IMG/VR virus record: IMGVR_UViG_3300037833_000008
Span: 1 to 51,876 of that record
Strand: one strand, 5' to 3'
Source: a virus
DNA: 51,876 nucleotides
The notes under the pieces were generated by a model, which worked only from the letters and a program-made list of their open reading frames with translations, was not told the origin of the DNA and did not search any database. Every line of letters begins with the position of its first letter. The first letter of the stretch is position 1. The position numbers and the translations under genes are program-made. Shown here in pieces: positions 1 through 8,478 of this stretch.

Positions 1-157
1 GGCGTGCCGGACATCGCCCTCGCCAGGGCGGCCCGGATGGTCACCTTGGAGCCCGGCGCCGACGACGAGGCCATCGCGGCCGAGGTCGAGGCGCTCCGCA
101 CCGAGGTCCCCGCCCTCTTCACCTCCTCGCCCTCGGGCGACGCCCCGCCCCCGCCCC
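1..157. repeat. Terminal direct repeat, left copy (contig circularity)
   Basis: Bases 1-157 match 51720-51876 except at 127 (t; a at 51846) and 153 (g; c at 51872). The scaffold reading frame continues correctly from 51719 into base 1, so the repeat is an assembly overlap of a circular or circularly permuted molecule, not two genes. The unit length is 51,719 bases. Both mismatches lie in the last 31 bases of the contig, where a long C run makes assembly error likely. Confidence 0.93.
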
Positions 158-282
158 CTCCGCCCGCCGGCGGAGGTCCCGCCCCCCGGGGCGGCCAGGG
201 CGGCGGCAAGTCCGCCGAGGACCGAGCCCGGGAGCGCTTCGAGCGCCGCCGGACCCGCCTCGGTTCCACCACCGCCGCCTGA
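1..282 (+). CDS. Scaffold protein, C-terminal part (continues from 51408)
   Basis: This is the downstream part of the capsid scaffold protein whose start is at 51408. Joined across the circle the protein is 197 residues: 104 from the end of the window and 93 from here. The joined chain has an acidic N-terminus, a long charged coiled coil rich in Ala, Glu and Arg, a proline run (near bases 145-168), a Gly-rich linker and a basic C-terminal helix ending in RRRTRLGSTTAA. Coiled coil plus basic tail just upstream of the decoration and major capsid genes is the normal form and place of a siphovirus scaffold; the basic tail usually contacts the capsid protein. The product is removed or degraded during head maturation in related phages. 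The function is inferred from form and position; I see no protease gene nearby. Confidence 0.8.
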   Translation, partial: GVPDIALARAARMVTLEPGADDEAIAAEVEALRTEVPALFTSSPSGDAPPPPPPPAGGGPAPRGGQGGGKSAEDRARERFERRRTRLGSTTAA

Positions 283-299
283 CCCCCAGGAGCACTGCC

Positions 300-686
300 A
301 TGCCGTCCATCGCAACCACCACCGAGACCGTCGGGGGCGGTGACTACCGCTGGCTCCGATCCGCTCGGGGCACCGGCCACCCGAAGTCGGGCACGCTCGA
401 CATCTCGGCGTTCACCGCGAACACCCACTACCCCGACGGCTACGTCCGCTCGGGCACCCCGGTGACCTTCGACGCCGTCAGCGGCCTCTACGAGCCCGCC
501 GCGGCCACCAGCACGGCCACCGGCCTCGCCGGCTTCGTCTGGCACGACGTCGCCGTCCAGGGCGCCGCCGACCTCACCTTCGCCGTGATCGAGGACGCCA
601 CGATCAACAGCGACTTCATCCCCGTCCCCAACGACCTGGTCGACACGCGCTACATCTGCGACGCCGTCGCCGTGGCAGGAGCCTGA
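300..686 (+). CDS. Head decoration protein (lambda gpD-like)
   Basis: 128 residues, starting at the ATG 18 bases after the scaffold stop, with an AGGAG ribosome site. It is Thr/Gly-rich in the N-terminal half, with beta-type sequence and no membrane segment. Size, composition and the place between scaffold and major capsid gene fit the trimeric decoration proteins that bind the outside of expanded heads and stabilise them. The major capsid gene starts one base after its stop. The family call rests mainly on position and size. Confidence 0.7.
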   Translation: MPSIATTTETVGGGDYRWLRSARGTGHPKSGTLDISAFTANTHYPDGYVRSGTPVTFDAVSGLYEPAAATSTATGLAGFVWHDVAVQGAADLTFAVIEDATINSDFIPVPNDLVDTRYICDAVAVAGA

Positions 687-687
687 C

Positions 688-1695
688 ATGGCCGAGATCC
701 TCGAGGGGCTCGACCCGGTCGAGCTCACCAACTTCGCCCGCCTGGAGGCCAACGACTTCGACGCCCAGTCGCAGTCGCTCGCCCGCTGGTTCCCCTACCA
801 GGCCGTCAACGACATCCGCTACGCCTACAGCCGGGGCGTCGACGTCCTGCTGGACGAGGCGCAGTTCCGGTCCTTCGACGCCGAGTCCCCCCTCGGTCGT
901 CGGCCGGGCGCTTCCCGGGTCACCGGTGAGCTCCAGCCGATCAGCCGGAAGATCCCCCTGTCGGAGTACGCCCAGCTCCGGATCCGCAACGCCAGCAACG
1001 ACGAGATCAACGACCAAGTCTTCAACGACGCGGCCCGTCTCGCCCGTGGCATCGCCGCCCGCTTCGAGCGGGCCCGCGGCGAGCTGCTCCGCACCGGCAA
1101 CCTCGTCATCAACGAGAACGGGGTCGTCCAGACCTACAGCTCGGGCCGCCACGCCAGCCTCACCGTCGGCGCCGTGTCCCCGCTCTGGTCGGCGCACTCC
1201 ACCGCCACCCCCATCCAGGACATCCTCGACTGGATGGAGCTGATCCGGGCGCAGTCCGGCGTGACCGGCAACCGGCTGCTCGTCAGCCGCTCGGTCATGT
1301 CGCACCTCCAGCAGATCGACGAGGTGCGCGGGGCGTTCATGCCCGCCGGCCAGGTCCCCAACCGGATCACCACCGACGCCGTCGGCGCTGCGTTCGTGCA
1401 GCTCGCCGGCGTGACCGTCGAGGTGCTCGAGCCGCCTGCCGGCATGACCACCCCGCCGATCCCGGCGAACACGGTGATCCTGCTCCAGGACGGCGTCCCG
1501 CTCGGGACGACCACCTACGGCATCCCGGTGGAGGCCACCCTCCCCGAGTACCAGGGCCTCGCCCCCCAGCCTGGCGTCCTCGCCGGTGGCTGGAAGGACC
1601 GGGACCCGGTGACCGCCTGGACCCACGCCGTGGCGATCGGCCTGCCCCTCCTGGGTGCGCCGAACCTCACCCTGTCGGCCACGGTCCTCGCCTGA
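688..1695 (+). CDS. Major capsid protein (HK97 fold, gpE-type)
   Basis: 335 residues. The protein resembles the major capsid protein E family of actinophages: an N-terminal arm with LTNFARLEANDFD, a middle region with a long helix carrying RLARGIAARFERARGELL (about residues 112-130), and a C-terminal beta-rich A-domain ending in VAIGLPLLGAPNLTLSATVLA. It forms the icosahedral shell. It lies directly after the decoration gene and is followed by a perfect 14-bp hairpin, as expected for the most heavily expressed late gene. Confidence 0.88.
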   Translation: MAEILEGLDPVELTNFARLEANDFDAQSQSLARWFPYQAVNDIRYAYSRGVDVLLDEAQFRSFDAESPLGRRPGASRVTGELQPISRKIPLSEYAQLRIRNASNDEINDQVFNDAARLARGIAARFERARGELLRTGNLVINENGVVQTYSSGRHASLTVGAVSPLWSAHSTATPIQDILDWMELIRAQSGVTGNRLLVSRSVMSHLQQIDEVRGAFMPAGQVPNRITTDAVGAAFVQLAGVTVEVLEPPAGMTTPPIPANTVILLQDGVPLGTTTYGIPVEATLPEYQGLAPQPGVLAGGWKDRDPVTAWTHAVAIGLPLLGAPNLTLSATVLA

Positions 1696-1698
1696 CCC

Positions 1699-1736
1699 CG
1701 AGCCCCGCCCGGCCTCACAGCACCGGGCGGGGCTCG
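1699..1736 (+). terminator. Terminator-like hairpin after the major capsid gene
   Basis: A perfect 14-bp inverted repeat (1699-1712 with 1723-1736) encloses a 10-base loop, 4 bases after the capsid stop. No T tract follows, as is common in high-GC actinobacterial DNA. It may reduce transcription past the capsid gene or protect the capsid mRNA 3' end. Confidence 0.7.
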
Positions 1737-1763
1737 CTCCCCCTCGTCTACGGAGGCGACCCC

Positions 1764-2126
1764 ATGGCCCGCACGCTGATCGAGAACGTCTGGGCCAACG
1801 GGCAGGGCTACGGCCCCGCCCACGGCCGCCTCATCCTCCCCGAAGGCGTCGGGGAGGATCTCCCCGACCACGTCTTCGCCGACGACGGCGACGACCGCGT
1901 CGAGGTCGACCTGCCCGACCCGCCGCCCACCGAGGGCGAGCGCAACGAGTTCGAGACCGGCGGCGTGCTCCAGGCCGACGGTTCCATGGTCGGGTGGGGG
2001 TCGCTCGACGACCTCGACAAGCCCGCCCTGCTCGACCTGGCCGAGCGGCGCGGCATCGCCGAGGTGAGCCCCCGCTGGGGCGCCAAGCGGATCCGCGAGA
2101 CCCTGCGCGACGCCGAGGCAGGCTGA
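1764..2126 (+). CDS. Head-associated protein with Rho-N/SAP-like C-terminus
   Basis: 120 residues, start ATG with GGAGGCGACCCC before it. The C-terminal third (about residues 78-120) reads LDDLDKPALLDLAERRGI and on to RIRETLRDAEA, the helix-turn-helix pattern of small Rho-N, SAP or LEM-like motifs often found in actinophage head genes after the capsid protein. The N-terminal part is acidic and beta-like. It overlaps the next gene by one base (TGATG), implying translational coupling. The exact role is unknown; it could be a minor head or head-tail joining component. Confidence 0.6.
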   Translation: MARTLIENVWANGQGYGPAHGRLILPEGVGEDLPDHVFADDGDDRVEVDLPDPPPTEGERNEFETGGVLQADGSMVGWGSLDDLDKPALLDLAERRGIAEVSPRWGAKRIRETLRDAEAG

Positions 2127-2458
2127 TGGCCTCCGCCGAGGTGGAGGCCGTCCGTGATTGGGTCGGCACCGAGCCCAGCACCACCACCATCGAGGCCTTC
2201 CTCGACCGCTTCGCCACCAAGTCGACGCCGACGGCATGGGCGGCGTTGTCCATCCTCCGTCGCCGTCGCCGCGACGTCGCCGTCGGCCCCGAGTCGTGGG
2301 CCGTCGACGGCGACTACCGCGAGACCCGCAACCTGACCGCCACCCTGGCCGCCCTCGACCTCGACATCGCCCGCCTCGAGCGCATCACCGGGGACACGAC
2401 CGGGACCGCCAAGGTGCTCGACTCCGCGCCGATCTGCGCGACCGGCGGTGAGCGGTGA
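2126..2458 (+). CDS. Putative head-tail connector or head completion protein
   Basis: 110 residues. The ATG at 2126 overlaps the upstream stop. The protein is mostly helical, with LDRFATKSTPTAWAALSILR and a second helix TLAALDLDIARLERITG, similar in size to small connector proteins. No recognisable motif gives a firm assignment. The GTG of the next gene lies inside its stop (GTGA overlap). Confidence 0.5.
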   Translation: MASAEVEAVRDWVGTEPSTTTIEAFLDRFATKSTPTAWAALSILRRRRRDVAVGPESWAVDGDYRETRNLTATLAALDLDIARLERITGDTTGTAKVLDSAPICATGGER

Positions 2459-2793
2459 CCATCCGTGAAGACCTCGAGTGCAAGTCCAACGAGGACTTCG
2501 GCGTACAGGTCACCTGGCAGGTCGATGGCGAGGACGTGACCCTGACCTCCGGCCAGCTCCACGTCCGGCGCCGCAAGGCCGACGCCGACCCGCTCATCGA
2601 CCTGGAAGCCGACCTCGACGGCGGCACCGCCTCCTTCCTCCTCCCCGCCGCAGAGGTGGCCGACCTCAACTGGCCGCACCTCGACGGGCAGACAGGCGTC
2701 TACGACGCCGTCATCGTCTCCGAGCTGGGCCAGCAGCGGCTCATCGAGGGAGAGGTCACGTTCTCGTGGGGGGTGACCCGACCCGATGACTGA
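2455..2793 (+). CDS. Small virion-associated beta protein, unknown
   Basis: 112 residues, GTG start in a GTGA overlap. The order of strands, such as DFGVQVTWQVDGEDVTL, LHVRRRKAD and GVYDAVIVS, resembles the Ig-like N-terminal domains of baseplate or fibre accessory proteins (BppU type). It precedes two fibre-like genes and is probably part of the adsorption apparatus. This is inference from fold-like pattern and context only. Confidence 0.5.
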   Translation: MTIREDLECKSNEDFGVQVTWQVDGEDVTLTSGQLHVRRRKADADPLIDLEADLDGGTASFLLPAAEVADLNWPHLDGQTGVYDAVIVSELGQQRLIEGEVTFSWGVTRPDD

Positions 2794-3175
2794 GACCATC
2801 ACCGTCGACCAGAGGTCCGGGTCCGTCGTCGTCGACCAGCGCCCCGGCACCGTCATCGTCCGCGACGTCGTCCTCGCCGGCACCCAGGGCGCGTCGGCCT
2901 ACCAGGTCGCCGTCGCCAACGGCTTCGTCGGCACCGAGGCCGAGTGGCTCGAGACCCTCGTCGGCCCGGCCGGACCGGCCAGTGGCGGCGCCTACCACGT
3001 CCAGGGCGCCGCCTCGGCCACCTGGACCATCAACCACGACCTCGGCTTCCTGCCCAACGTCACCATCCGAGACACCGAGGGCAACGAGGTGCTCGGCCTC
3101 CTCATCGACAACAGCACCACCGCCACCACCATCCACTTCCCGTTCGCCATGACCGGCAACGCCACCCTCTCCTAG
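2786..3175 (+). CDS. Small tail fibre-like protein
   Basis: 129 residues; its start overlaps the previous gene by 8 bases. The stretch GFVGTEAEWLETLVGPAGPA is the usual motif before collagen-like or fibre stalk regions in phage tail fibres. The C-terminal half (HVQGAASATWTINHDLGFLP) is a beta domain that recurs in related form at the end of the next gene (VVITHNLGTRDVGVDIW), so the two may share a domain. It is probably a minor fibre component. Confidence 0.62.
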   Translation: MTETITVDQRSGSVVVDQRPGTVIVRDVVLAGTQGASAYQVAVANGFVGTEAEWLETLVGPAGPASGGAYHVQGAASATWTINHDLGFLPNVTIRDTEGNEVLGLLIDNSTTATTIHFPFAMTGNATLS

Positions 3176-3185
3176 GAGCCGACCC

Positions 3186-4247
3186 ATGGCCGTCCTACTC
3201 CCCAACGGTGCCGACCTCGGCGGCGGCGAGCTCCTGTCGTTCAAGGTGCAGTCGCTCACCTCCGACCCGACCGGGTCCGAGGCGCGCGTCTACTACAACA
3301 GCACCGACAAGCAGCTCAAGTACCACAACGGGACGACGTGGACGGCTCTCGCCGCCGGTTCCGGCTACAGCGACGAGAACGCCCAGGACGCCGTCGCAGC
3401 GGTCATCGCCGCCGGCACGCACACCGGCGTGACCGTCACCTACAACGACGCCGCCGGGACCTTGTCCTTCGCCGCCGACAACGTGCCGATCGCCAACCTC
3501 GCCGACATCGCCACCGCACGGATCCTCGGCCGCAACACCGCCAGCACCGGCGAGGTCGAGGTGCTGACCGGAGCGACCGTCAAGACGATGCTCGCCCTCG
3601 TCAAGGCCGACGTCGGGCTCGGGAACGTCGACAACACCGCCGACACGGCGAAGCCGGTGAGCACCGCCCAGCAGGCCGCCCTCGACCTCAAGGCGAACCT
3701 GGCCTCGCCGACCTTCACCGGGACGGTCGGGGGCATCACGAAGGCGATGGTCGGGCTCGGCAACGTCGACAACACCAGCGACGCCACCAAGTTCACGAGC
3801 CCCGCCCTGACCGGCACCCCGACGGCCCCCACCGCCACCGCCGGCACCAACACCACCCAGGTCGCCACCACGGCCTTCGTCCAGGCCGCAGCGGCCGCCC
3901 TCGTCGACGCCGCCCCCGGCACCCTCGACACCCTCAACGAGCTCGCCGCCGCCCTCGGCGACGACCCCGCCTTCGCCACCACGGTCACCAACCTCGTCGC
4001 CGCCATCGACACCCGGGTGGACGTCCTGGAGGCCGACACGCACTTCGCCGACGTGGGCGGCGGCACCGCCGTCGTCATCACCCACAACCTCGGCACCCGC
4101 GACGTCGGCGTCGACATCTGGCGCAACAGCACCCCTTGGGACACGGTCCTGCCGGACATGGAGCGCACCTCCACCAACACCGTCACGTTCCGGTTCGCCA
4201 CCGCCCCGGCGGCTGCCGCCTTCCGCTGCAAGATCAGCCGCCGCTGA
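3186..4247 (+). CDS. Tail fibre protein
   Basis: 353 residues, AGGAG site before the ATG. It carries the repeats typical of trimeric phage fibre shafts: LGNVDNTADTAKPVS near residue 143 and LGNVDNTSDATKF near 192, plus SPTFTGTVGG, SPALTGTPTAPTA and TTQVATTAFVQAA. The C-terminal 70 residues form a beta domain ending in FRCKISRR. It likely binds the host envelope. It sits directly before an SGNH esterase and a polysaccharide lyase, forming a surface-recognition and degradation block. Confidence 0.83.
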   Translation: MAVLLPNGADLGGGELLSFKVQSLTSDPTGSEARVYYNSTDKQLKYHNGTTWTALAAGSGYSDENAQDAVAAVIAAGTHTGVTVTYNDAAGTLSFAADNVPIANLADIATARILGRNTASTGEVEVLTGATVKTMLALVKADVGLGNVDNTADTAKPVSTAQQAALDLKANLASPTFTGTVGGITKAMVGLGNVDNTSDATKFTSPALTGTPTAPTATAGTNTTQVATTAFVQAAAAALVDAAPGTLDTLNELAAALGDDPAFATTVTNLVAAIDTRVDVLEADTHFADVGGGTAVVITHNLGTRDVGVDIWRNSTPWDTVLPDMERTSTNTVTFRFATAPAAAAFRCKISRR

Positions 4248-4248
4248 C

Positions 4249-6117
4249 ATGGAGATCCTGGGCCCGGTCAACGGCGTCACCGACGCGCCGCCGAAGGGCT
4301 ACGTCGACGCGTCGCTCGTCGGCACCAAGGGCACCCTGGCCCGCCGGCTCAACTACCGGCTCGGCGACGCCACCCTGGGCAAGCACATCCACCTCGTCGG
4401 TGACTCCAACGTGGAGTTCGTCGGCTCCGGCGGCACCACCCGGTTCGAGGGGATGGTCGGCCGCCTCCAGTCCCGGCTCCGGTCCTCCTACGGGACCTTT
4501 CCCCGAGCCTGGCCGGCGGGCTACTTCTCGACCAGCACCGGCTTGGAGGGCATCGTCGGAGCCGCCCCGGGCAGCCCGTGGACCCGCACCGGTTCACCCA
4601 CCACGCAGACGGACTTCCCCGGCAACAGCGGCCCAGGGCTGCGGTCGATCCTGCTGGCCAACGCGACTCAGTACGTCGAGACCTCGGCTGTCGTCTGCGA
4701 TCGGTACTACGTCCTCTACCGGCAGATCCCGTCGGGCGCCACCATCCAGGTCGCCCACGGTGACCCGGTCGCCAACATCGCCACCTTCTCGACGGCGAAC
4801 GCCACCACCAAGGGCTCCCGGGTCTACGACTCCGGAGCCCTCACCCTCGCCTCGAGGAAGGTGCGCCTCACCCCGACGACGACGGCGAACGCCTACATCG
4901 AGGGCATCTTCTTCATGCAGGGCGGCACCACCAACGTCTACGTCTGGGAGGGCGGCCACTCCGGGGCGACCGCCTACAACTACCTGCACTCCGGGAACGG
5001 CGGCACCGGGGCGCTCAACTACTTCACCGACCTCTACGACGGCACCCAGCCGTGGGGGTACTTCGACCACACGATCCTGATGTTCGGGTCGAACGAGATG
5101 GGCCCCAACGCCGCCCCGGCCCGGACGGCCGCCGAGACCGCCGCCGACTACACCAACCTGGTCGCCGCGATCCGCGCCAAGCACGCGGATGCCGAGATCA
5201 CGATGGTGGTCTCGCCGGCCCCGAACGCCGACACGGCGGCCACTCAGGCCGAGTACGCCGAGGCCGTCTCCGTGGCGGCAGCCGCGACGTCGTGCGGGTT
5301 CCTCGACCTCGGCCGCCGCATGGGGATCATGGAAGGCACCTCCACCGCGTCCGCCCCAGCTGGCTCTCCGTTCGTCGCCGCCCCGCTCACGACCGACGAG
5401 ACGCACTACACGCCCCGCGGGCATGAGTGGGTGTCCCGGCACCTCCTCGACAACCTGGTCGACGATTCGGGGGAGCGGTCGATCGTCCAGCTCACCGAGT
5501 GGGACCAGAAGACGACCCTCGCTGCCGCCACGCCGGCTCTCAACCAGTATTCGCCGCTCGTCATCGACGGCGACGGGAAGGTCACTGCTGCGCCGATGCG
5601 GCCCGGCGTCGTCCCCATGTGGACGACGTTCGGCACCAACTTCATGGGCACGTCGCGCATGGAGTACGACGCCTGCACCTTCCTCGCCTCCGACGCCAAC
5701 GTCGTGTTCGCCTCCCCGCCGGCGACCGTCCGCGAGTTCAAGAACCCCAGCCCCGCCGGGAAGTACCAGCGCCGCATCGGCACGCAGTGGGCCGGTCAGT
5801 ACCGCCTCGAGGTGTATGTGGCCGTCGCCGCTGCCTCCGCCCGCGTCGGCATCCAGTACCTCGACCAGACCGGTACGCCCACCTGGCGCTACATGACCGC
5901 CACCCTGTCGTCCACCGGCGGCGGATCCACGCCCGGGTCGGTCACCACCCCCGAGATCGACTGCTCCACCACCGGGCCGAAGAACTCCGGGTGGATCACG
6001 ATGGCCAACCCCGGCCCCGCGCTCGCCTCCGACGTCGACGTGCGCCTCGTCGAGCTCGGCAACGCCGCCGGCTCCCCGGCCATCACCCACGCCCGCCTCA
6101 TGCTCCGTCCGGCCTGA
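4249..6117 (+). CDS. Tail-associated SGNH/GDSL esterase
   Basis: 622 residues, ATG one base after the fibre stop. The N-terminal 20 residues (GPVNGVTDAPPKGYVDASL) look like a fibre attachment tag. The SGNH hydrolase core follows: Ser53 in LVGDSN, Asn282 in MFGSNEM, and Asp383/His386 in DETHYTPRGH, the expected catalytic blocks in order. The C-terminal 200 residues are beta-rich and may be a carbohydrate-binding jelly roll. The likely role is deacetylation or de-esterification of a host surface glycan during adsorption. The substrate cannot be read from sequence. No signal peptide is seen, which agrees with a virion protein. Confidence 0.8.
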   Translation: MEILGPVNGVTDAPPKGYVDASLVGTKGTLARRLNYRLGDATLGKHIHLVGDSNVEFVGSGGTTRFEGMVGRLQSRLRSSYGTFPRAWPAGYFSTSTGLEGIVGAAPGSPWTRTGSPTTQTDFPGNSGPGLRSILLANATQYVETSAVVCDRYYVLYRQIPSGATIQVAHGDPVANIATFSTANATTKGSRVYDSGALTLASRKVRLTPTTTANAYIEGIFFMQGGTTNVYVWEGGHSGATAYNYLHSGNGGTGALNYFTDLYDGTQPWGYFDHTILMFGSNEMGPNAAPARTAAETAADYTNLVAAIRAKHADAEITMVVSPAPNADTAATQAEYAEAVSVAAAATSCGFLDLGRRMGIMEGTSTASAPAGSPFVAAPLTTDETHYTPRGHEWVSRHLLDNLVDDSGERSIVQLTEWDQKTTLAAATPALNQYSPLVIDGDGKVTAAPMRPGVVPMWTTFGTNFMGTSRMEYDACTFLASDANVVFASPPATVREFKNPSPAGKYQRRIGTQWAGQYRLEVYVAVAAASARVGIQYLDQTGTPTWRYMTATLSSTGGGSTPGSVTTPEIDCSTTGPKNSGWITMANPGPALASDVDVRLVELGNAAGSPAITHARLMLRPA

Positions 6118-6152
6118 CCTGACGTACCCCACAACGCACCCCAGGAGCCCAC

Positions 6153-7361
6153 ATGCCCACCACCGACCAGCACAAGGCCCTCCTCGACTTCATCGTCGCC
6201 AACCAGGAGACCATCGACGAGGCCGGCAACATCCAGGCCTACGTCACCGGCGGCGCCGAGGACATCCGCCCCGAGCTCGCCCAGCTCAAGCGCATGGCCG
6301 AGATCGGCTGGTACGTCAAGGTCGTCCTCTCCCAGCAGCCCACCCCCGACCCTGACCCCGAGCCGGATCCCGACCCTGACCCCGAGCCGGATCCCGAGCC
6401 TGATCCCGACCCGGAGCCGGAGCCCACCCCCACGCCTGTCGGCAAGGGGATCTTCGTCTCCGTCGAGGAGGTCAAGCGCCTCGGTGCCGTCCCCTCCAAC
6501 GTGAAGTCCGCCGCGGCCGGGTCGGTGAAGGCCAACCTGGCCGACAACAACAGCGTGACCGACGCTGCCGCCTACGCCTCCGCCCTCGTCTTCGCCGCCA
6601 CCGGCGACCAGGCGGCCAAGGCCAAGGCGATCGAGGGCGTCAAGTCGATGTCCTCCAGTGGGTTCGCCCGGGTCCTCGAGATGTCCCGCAACGTCCCGAT
6701 GTACGTCTGGGCCGCCGACCTGTGCGGCTACCACGACAGCGACGACTTCCTCCGCTCCCTCGTCACCAAGCCCCTCGACGGCCACTCCGGCGGCAAGAAC
6801 ATGGTCGAGACCGCCGAGAAGTCCGCCTCCAACTGGGGCGCCATGGCGACCGCCGCGTGCACCGCCATCGGCCTCCACGTCGGAGACACGCAGCTCGTCG
6901 ACCGGATGGCCCGCGTGATGAAGGGGTGGTGCGACGGTTCGCACCAGTTCAACTTCACCGGCACCAACTGGCACGCAGACCCGGCCAAGAAACGCGGTGT
7001 GAACGCCAAGGGCGCTACGAGGAACGGGAACGACATCTCCGGTGTGCAGCCGGAGGACTTCCGGCGGGCCGGCGAGTACGGCTGGCCCGTCTCCAAGTCG
7101 GGCTACCAGTGGGAGGGCCTGACCCCCCGCATCGTCACCGCCGCCATGCTCCACCGGGCCGGGAAGTTCGACCTCCAGGCCGGCGACGCCGCCATCGCTC
7201 GGGCCGTCCGGTACCTCTACGACGTCGTCCGATACCCCGCCGAGGGTGACGACACGACCGTGATCTACCTGGCCAACCGCCTCTTCGGCCTGAGCCTCCC
7301 GACCACCGGTGACTCGATCTCCAAGAACGTCGCCTTCTGCGGCTGGACCCACCGGGCCTGA
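6153..7361 (+). CDS. Polysaccharide lyase-like protein with Pro/Asp/Glu linker
   Basis: 402 residues. Residues 1-63 form a helical domain. Residues 64-96 are a linker of PDPEPD repeats, and the remaining 300 residues resemble alpha/alpha-barrel alginate lyase-type proteins, with the segment SASNWGAMATAACTAIGLHVGD and the later EYGWPVSKSGYQWEGLTPRI. It probably cleaves a host capsule or exopolysaccharide and acts next to the SGNH esterase. The linker suggests it is tethered to the particle or to another protein. The two GCATCCC words just after its stop belong to the recurring intergenic motif described separately. The lyase assignment is moderate; the linker is certain. Confidence 0.65.
   Translation: MPTTDQHKALLDFIVANQETIDEAGNIQAYVTGGAEDIRPELAQLKRMAEIGWYVKVVLSQQPTPDPDPEPDPDPDPEPDPEPDPDPEPEPTPTPVGKGIFVSVEEVKRLGAVPSNVKSAAAGSVKANLADNNSVTDAAAYASALVFAATGDQAAKAKAIEGVKSMSSSGFARVLEMSRNVPMYVWAADLCGYHDSDDFLRSLVTKPLDGHSGGKNMVETAEKSASNWGAMATAACTAIGLHVGDTQLVDRMARVMKGWCDGSHQFNFTGTNWHADPAKKRGVNAKGATRNGNDISGVQPEDFRRAGEYGWPVSKSGYQWEGLTPRIVTAAMLHRAGKFDLQAGDAAIARAVRYLYDVVRYPAEGDDTTVIYLANRLFGLSLPTTGDSISKNVAFCGWTHRA
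6339..6440 (+). repeat. Pro-Asp/Pro-Glu codon repeat inside the lyase gene
   Basis: Short tandem units of CCCGACCCTGA and CCCGAGCCGGAT type encode the acidic proline linker. Such arrays change length by slippage and may vary between related phages. Confidence 0.85.
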
Positions 7362-7387
7362 CGCATCCCCACCGCCCGACGCATCCC
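7361..7387 (+). promoter_or_regulatory. Two ACGCATCCC words after the lyase stop
   Basis: ACGCATCCC occurs at 7361-7369 (overlapping the stop codon) and at 7379-7387, about 50 bases upstream of the holin start. They are variants of the TGCATCCC word that follows stop codons elsewhere in the late region. I do not see a clear hairpin after this pair, unlike the other sites. Confidence 0.5.
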
Positions 7388-7434
7388 ATCCCACGCTCGG
7401 GGACGAGATCACCACGCCACGGAGGCACCCCGCC

Positions 7435-7653
7435 ATGTCCAGCCTGTCCCGCTACCGCAAGGCCATCGCCGCCATCCTGACCGGCCTGCTCGGCTGGGCG
7501 ACCGCTGTCGTCCAGTCCGACCCCGAGCAGATCACCTCGGCCGAGTGGATCGGCGCCGCCACAGTGATCGTCGCCACGATCGCCGTCTACCTGGTGCCCA
7601 ACGACGCCCCCGCCGGCGTCGTCGCCGACCCCAACGTGTCCGAGCGCGGCTAA
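7435..7653 (+). CDS. Putative holin (two membrane segments)
   Basis: 72 residues; ATG preceded by GGAGG. Two hydrophobic segments (about residues 9-26 and 38-55: IAAILTGLLGWATAVVQ and WIGAATVIVATIAVYLV) flank a short loop. The gene overlaps the endolysin start by one base (TAATG). A small two-segment membrane protein immediately before an endolysin is the usual actinophage holin pattern. A second multi-segment membrane protein follows the endolysin, so which one forms the hole is not certain. Confidence 0.75.
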   Translation: MSSLSRYRKAIAAILTGLLGWATAVVQSDPEQITSAEWIGAATVIVATIAVYLVPNDAPAGVVADPNVSERG

Positions 7654-8468
7654 TGCGAGCCCTCTGGCTCCCCGGCGTCCTCCGGGACGCCGGGCTGACC
7701 GTCGTCGAACACGCGGGCTGGCGGACCCGTGGGAGCGAGCTCCGCGCCATCCACGGGGTCGTCTGCCACCACACGGCGACCAGCGCCCGCACCTCGGACT
7801 CCGCGGTGGCGCGCCTGCTCATCGTCGGCCGCGCCGACCTCAAGGGCCCGCTCTGCCAGCTCGGGCTTCGCCGCTCCGGCGTCTTCGACGTCATCACCTC
7901 CGGCCGGGGCAGCCACAACGGGTTCGGCCGATGGGGCAACGACTCCATCGGCATCGAGGCCTACAACGACGGCGTCGGCGAGCCCTGGCGTCCCGTCCAG
8001 GTCGACGCCTACCAGCGCGGTTGCGCCGCCATCTGCCGGCACCTCCGTCTCAGCGCCTCCTTCGTCCAGGGCCACAAGGAGACCGACCCGCGCCGCAAGA
8101 TCGACCCAGCCGGCATCGACATGCACGCCTTCCGAGCACGCGTCACCGACCTCCTCAAGCCCACCCCGCCGCCGGCTGCCGTCCCGCCCCGTCGCATCCT
8201 GCGCCCCGGCTCGAGCGGCCCCGAGGTCGTCTGGATCCAGGCGTGCCTCGCCATCATCCACAACCGCTGGCAGCAGGTCCCCGACCCCGGGCCCACCGAT
8301 GGCGAGTACGGCCCGAAGACGGCCGCCGCCGTGCTCGCCGTCGAGAAGATGCACAACGCCTTCCTGACCGCCTTCACCCCGGACGCCCCTCGCCACCAGC
8401 AGGACGGCGTCGCCACCGTCGCCACCCAGGACGCCATCACCTGGTGGGCGCAGCAAGCCGGGAAGTGA
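7653..8468 (+). CDS. lysA: Endolysin: N-acetylmuramoyl-L-alanine amidase with peptidoglycan-binding domain
   Basis: 271 residues from the ATG that overlaps the holin stop. Residues about 25-165 form an amidase_2/PGRP-type zinc amidase: His39-His40 in VCHHTATS, His88 in GRGSHNG and His141 in the GHKETDP block, followed by RRKIDPAGID. After a proline-rich hinge (about 170-180), residues 185-235 form a PG_binding_1 domain with LRPGSSGPEVVWIQACLA and DGEYGPKTAAAV. It cleaves the bond between muramic acid and the stem peptide to release progeny. There is no signal peptide, so it depends on the holin. Confidence 0.9.
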   Translation: MRALWLPGVLRDAGLTVVEHAGWRTRGSELRAIHGVVCHHTATSARTSDSAVARLLIVGRADLKGPLCQLGLRRSGVFDVITSGRGSHNGFGRWGNDSIGIEAYNDGVGEPWRPVQVDAYQRGCAAICRHLRLSASFVQGHKETDPRRKIDPAGIDMHAFRARVTDLLKPTPPPAAVPPRRILRPGSSGPEVVWIQACLAIIHNRWQQVPDPGPTDGEYGPKTAAAVLAVEKMHNAFLTAFTPDAPRHQQDGVATVATQDAITWWAQQAGK

Positions 8469-8478
8469 CGACCGCTCC

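Noticed and set aside
6339-6440. Non-coding tandem repeat in the lyase gene
   Set aside because: It is fully in frame as a Pro-Asp/Pro-Glu linker.
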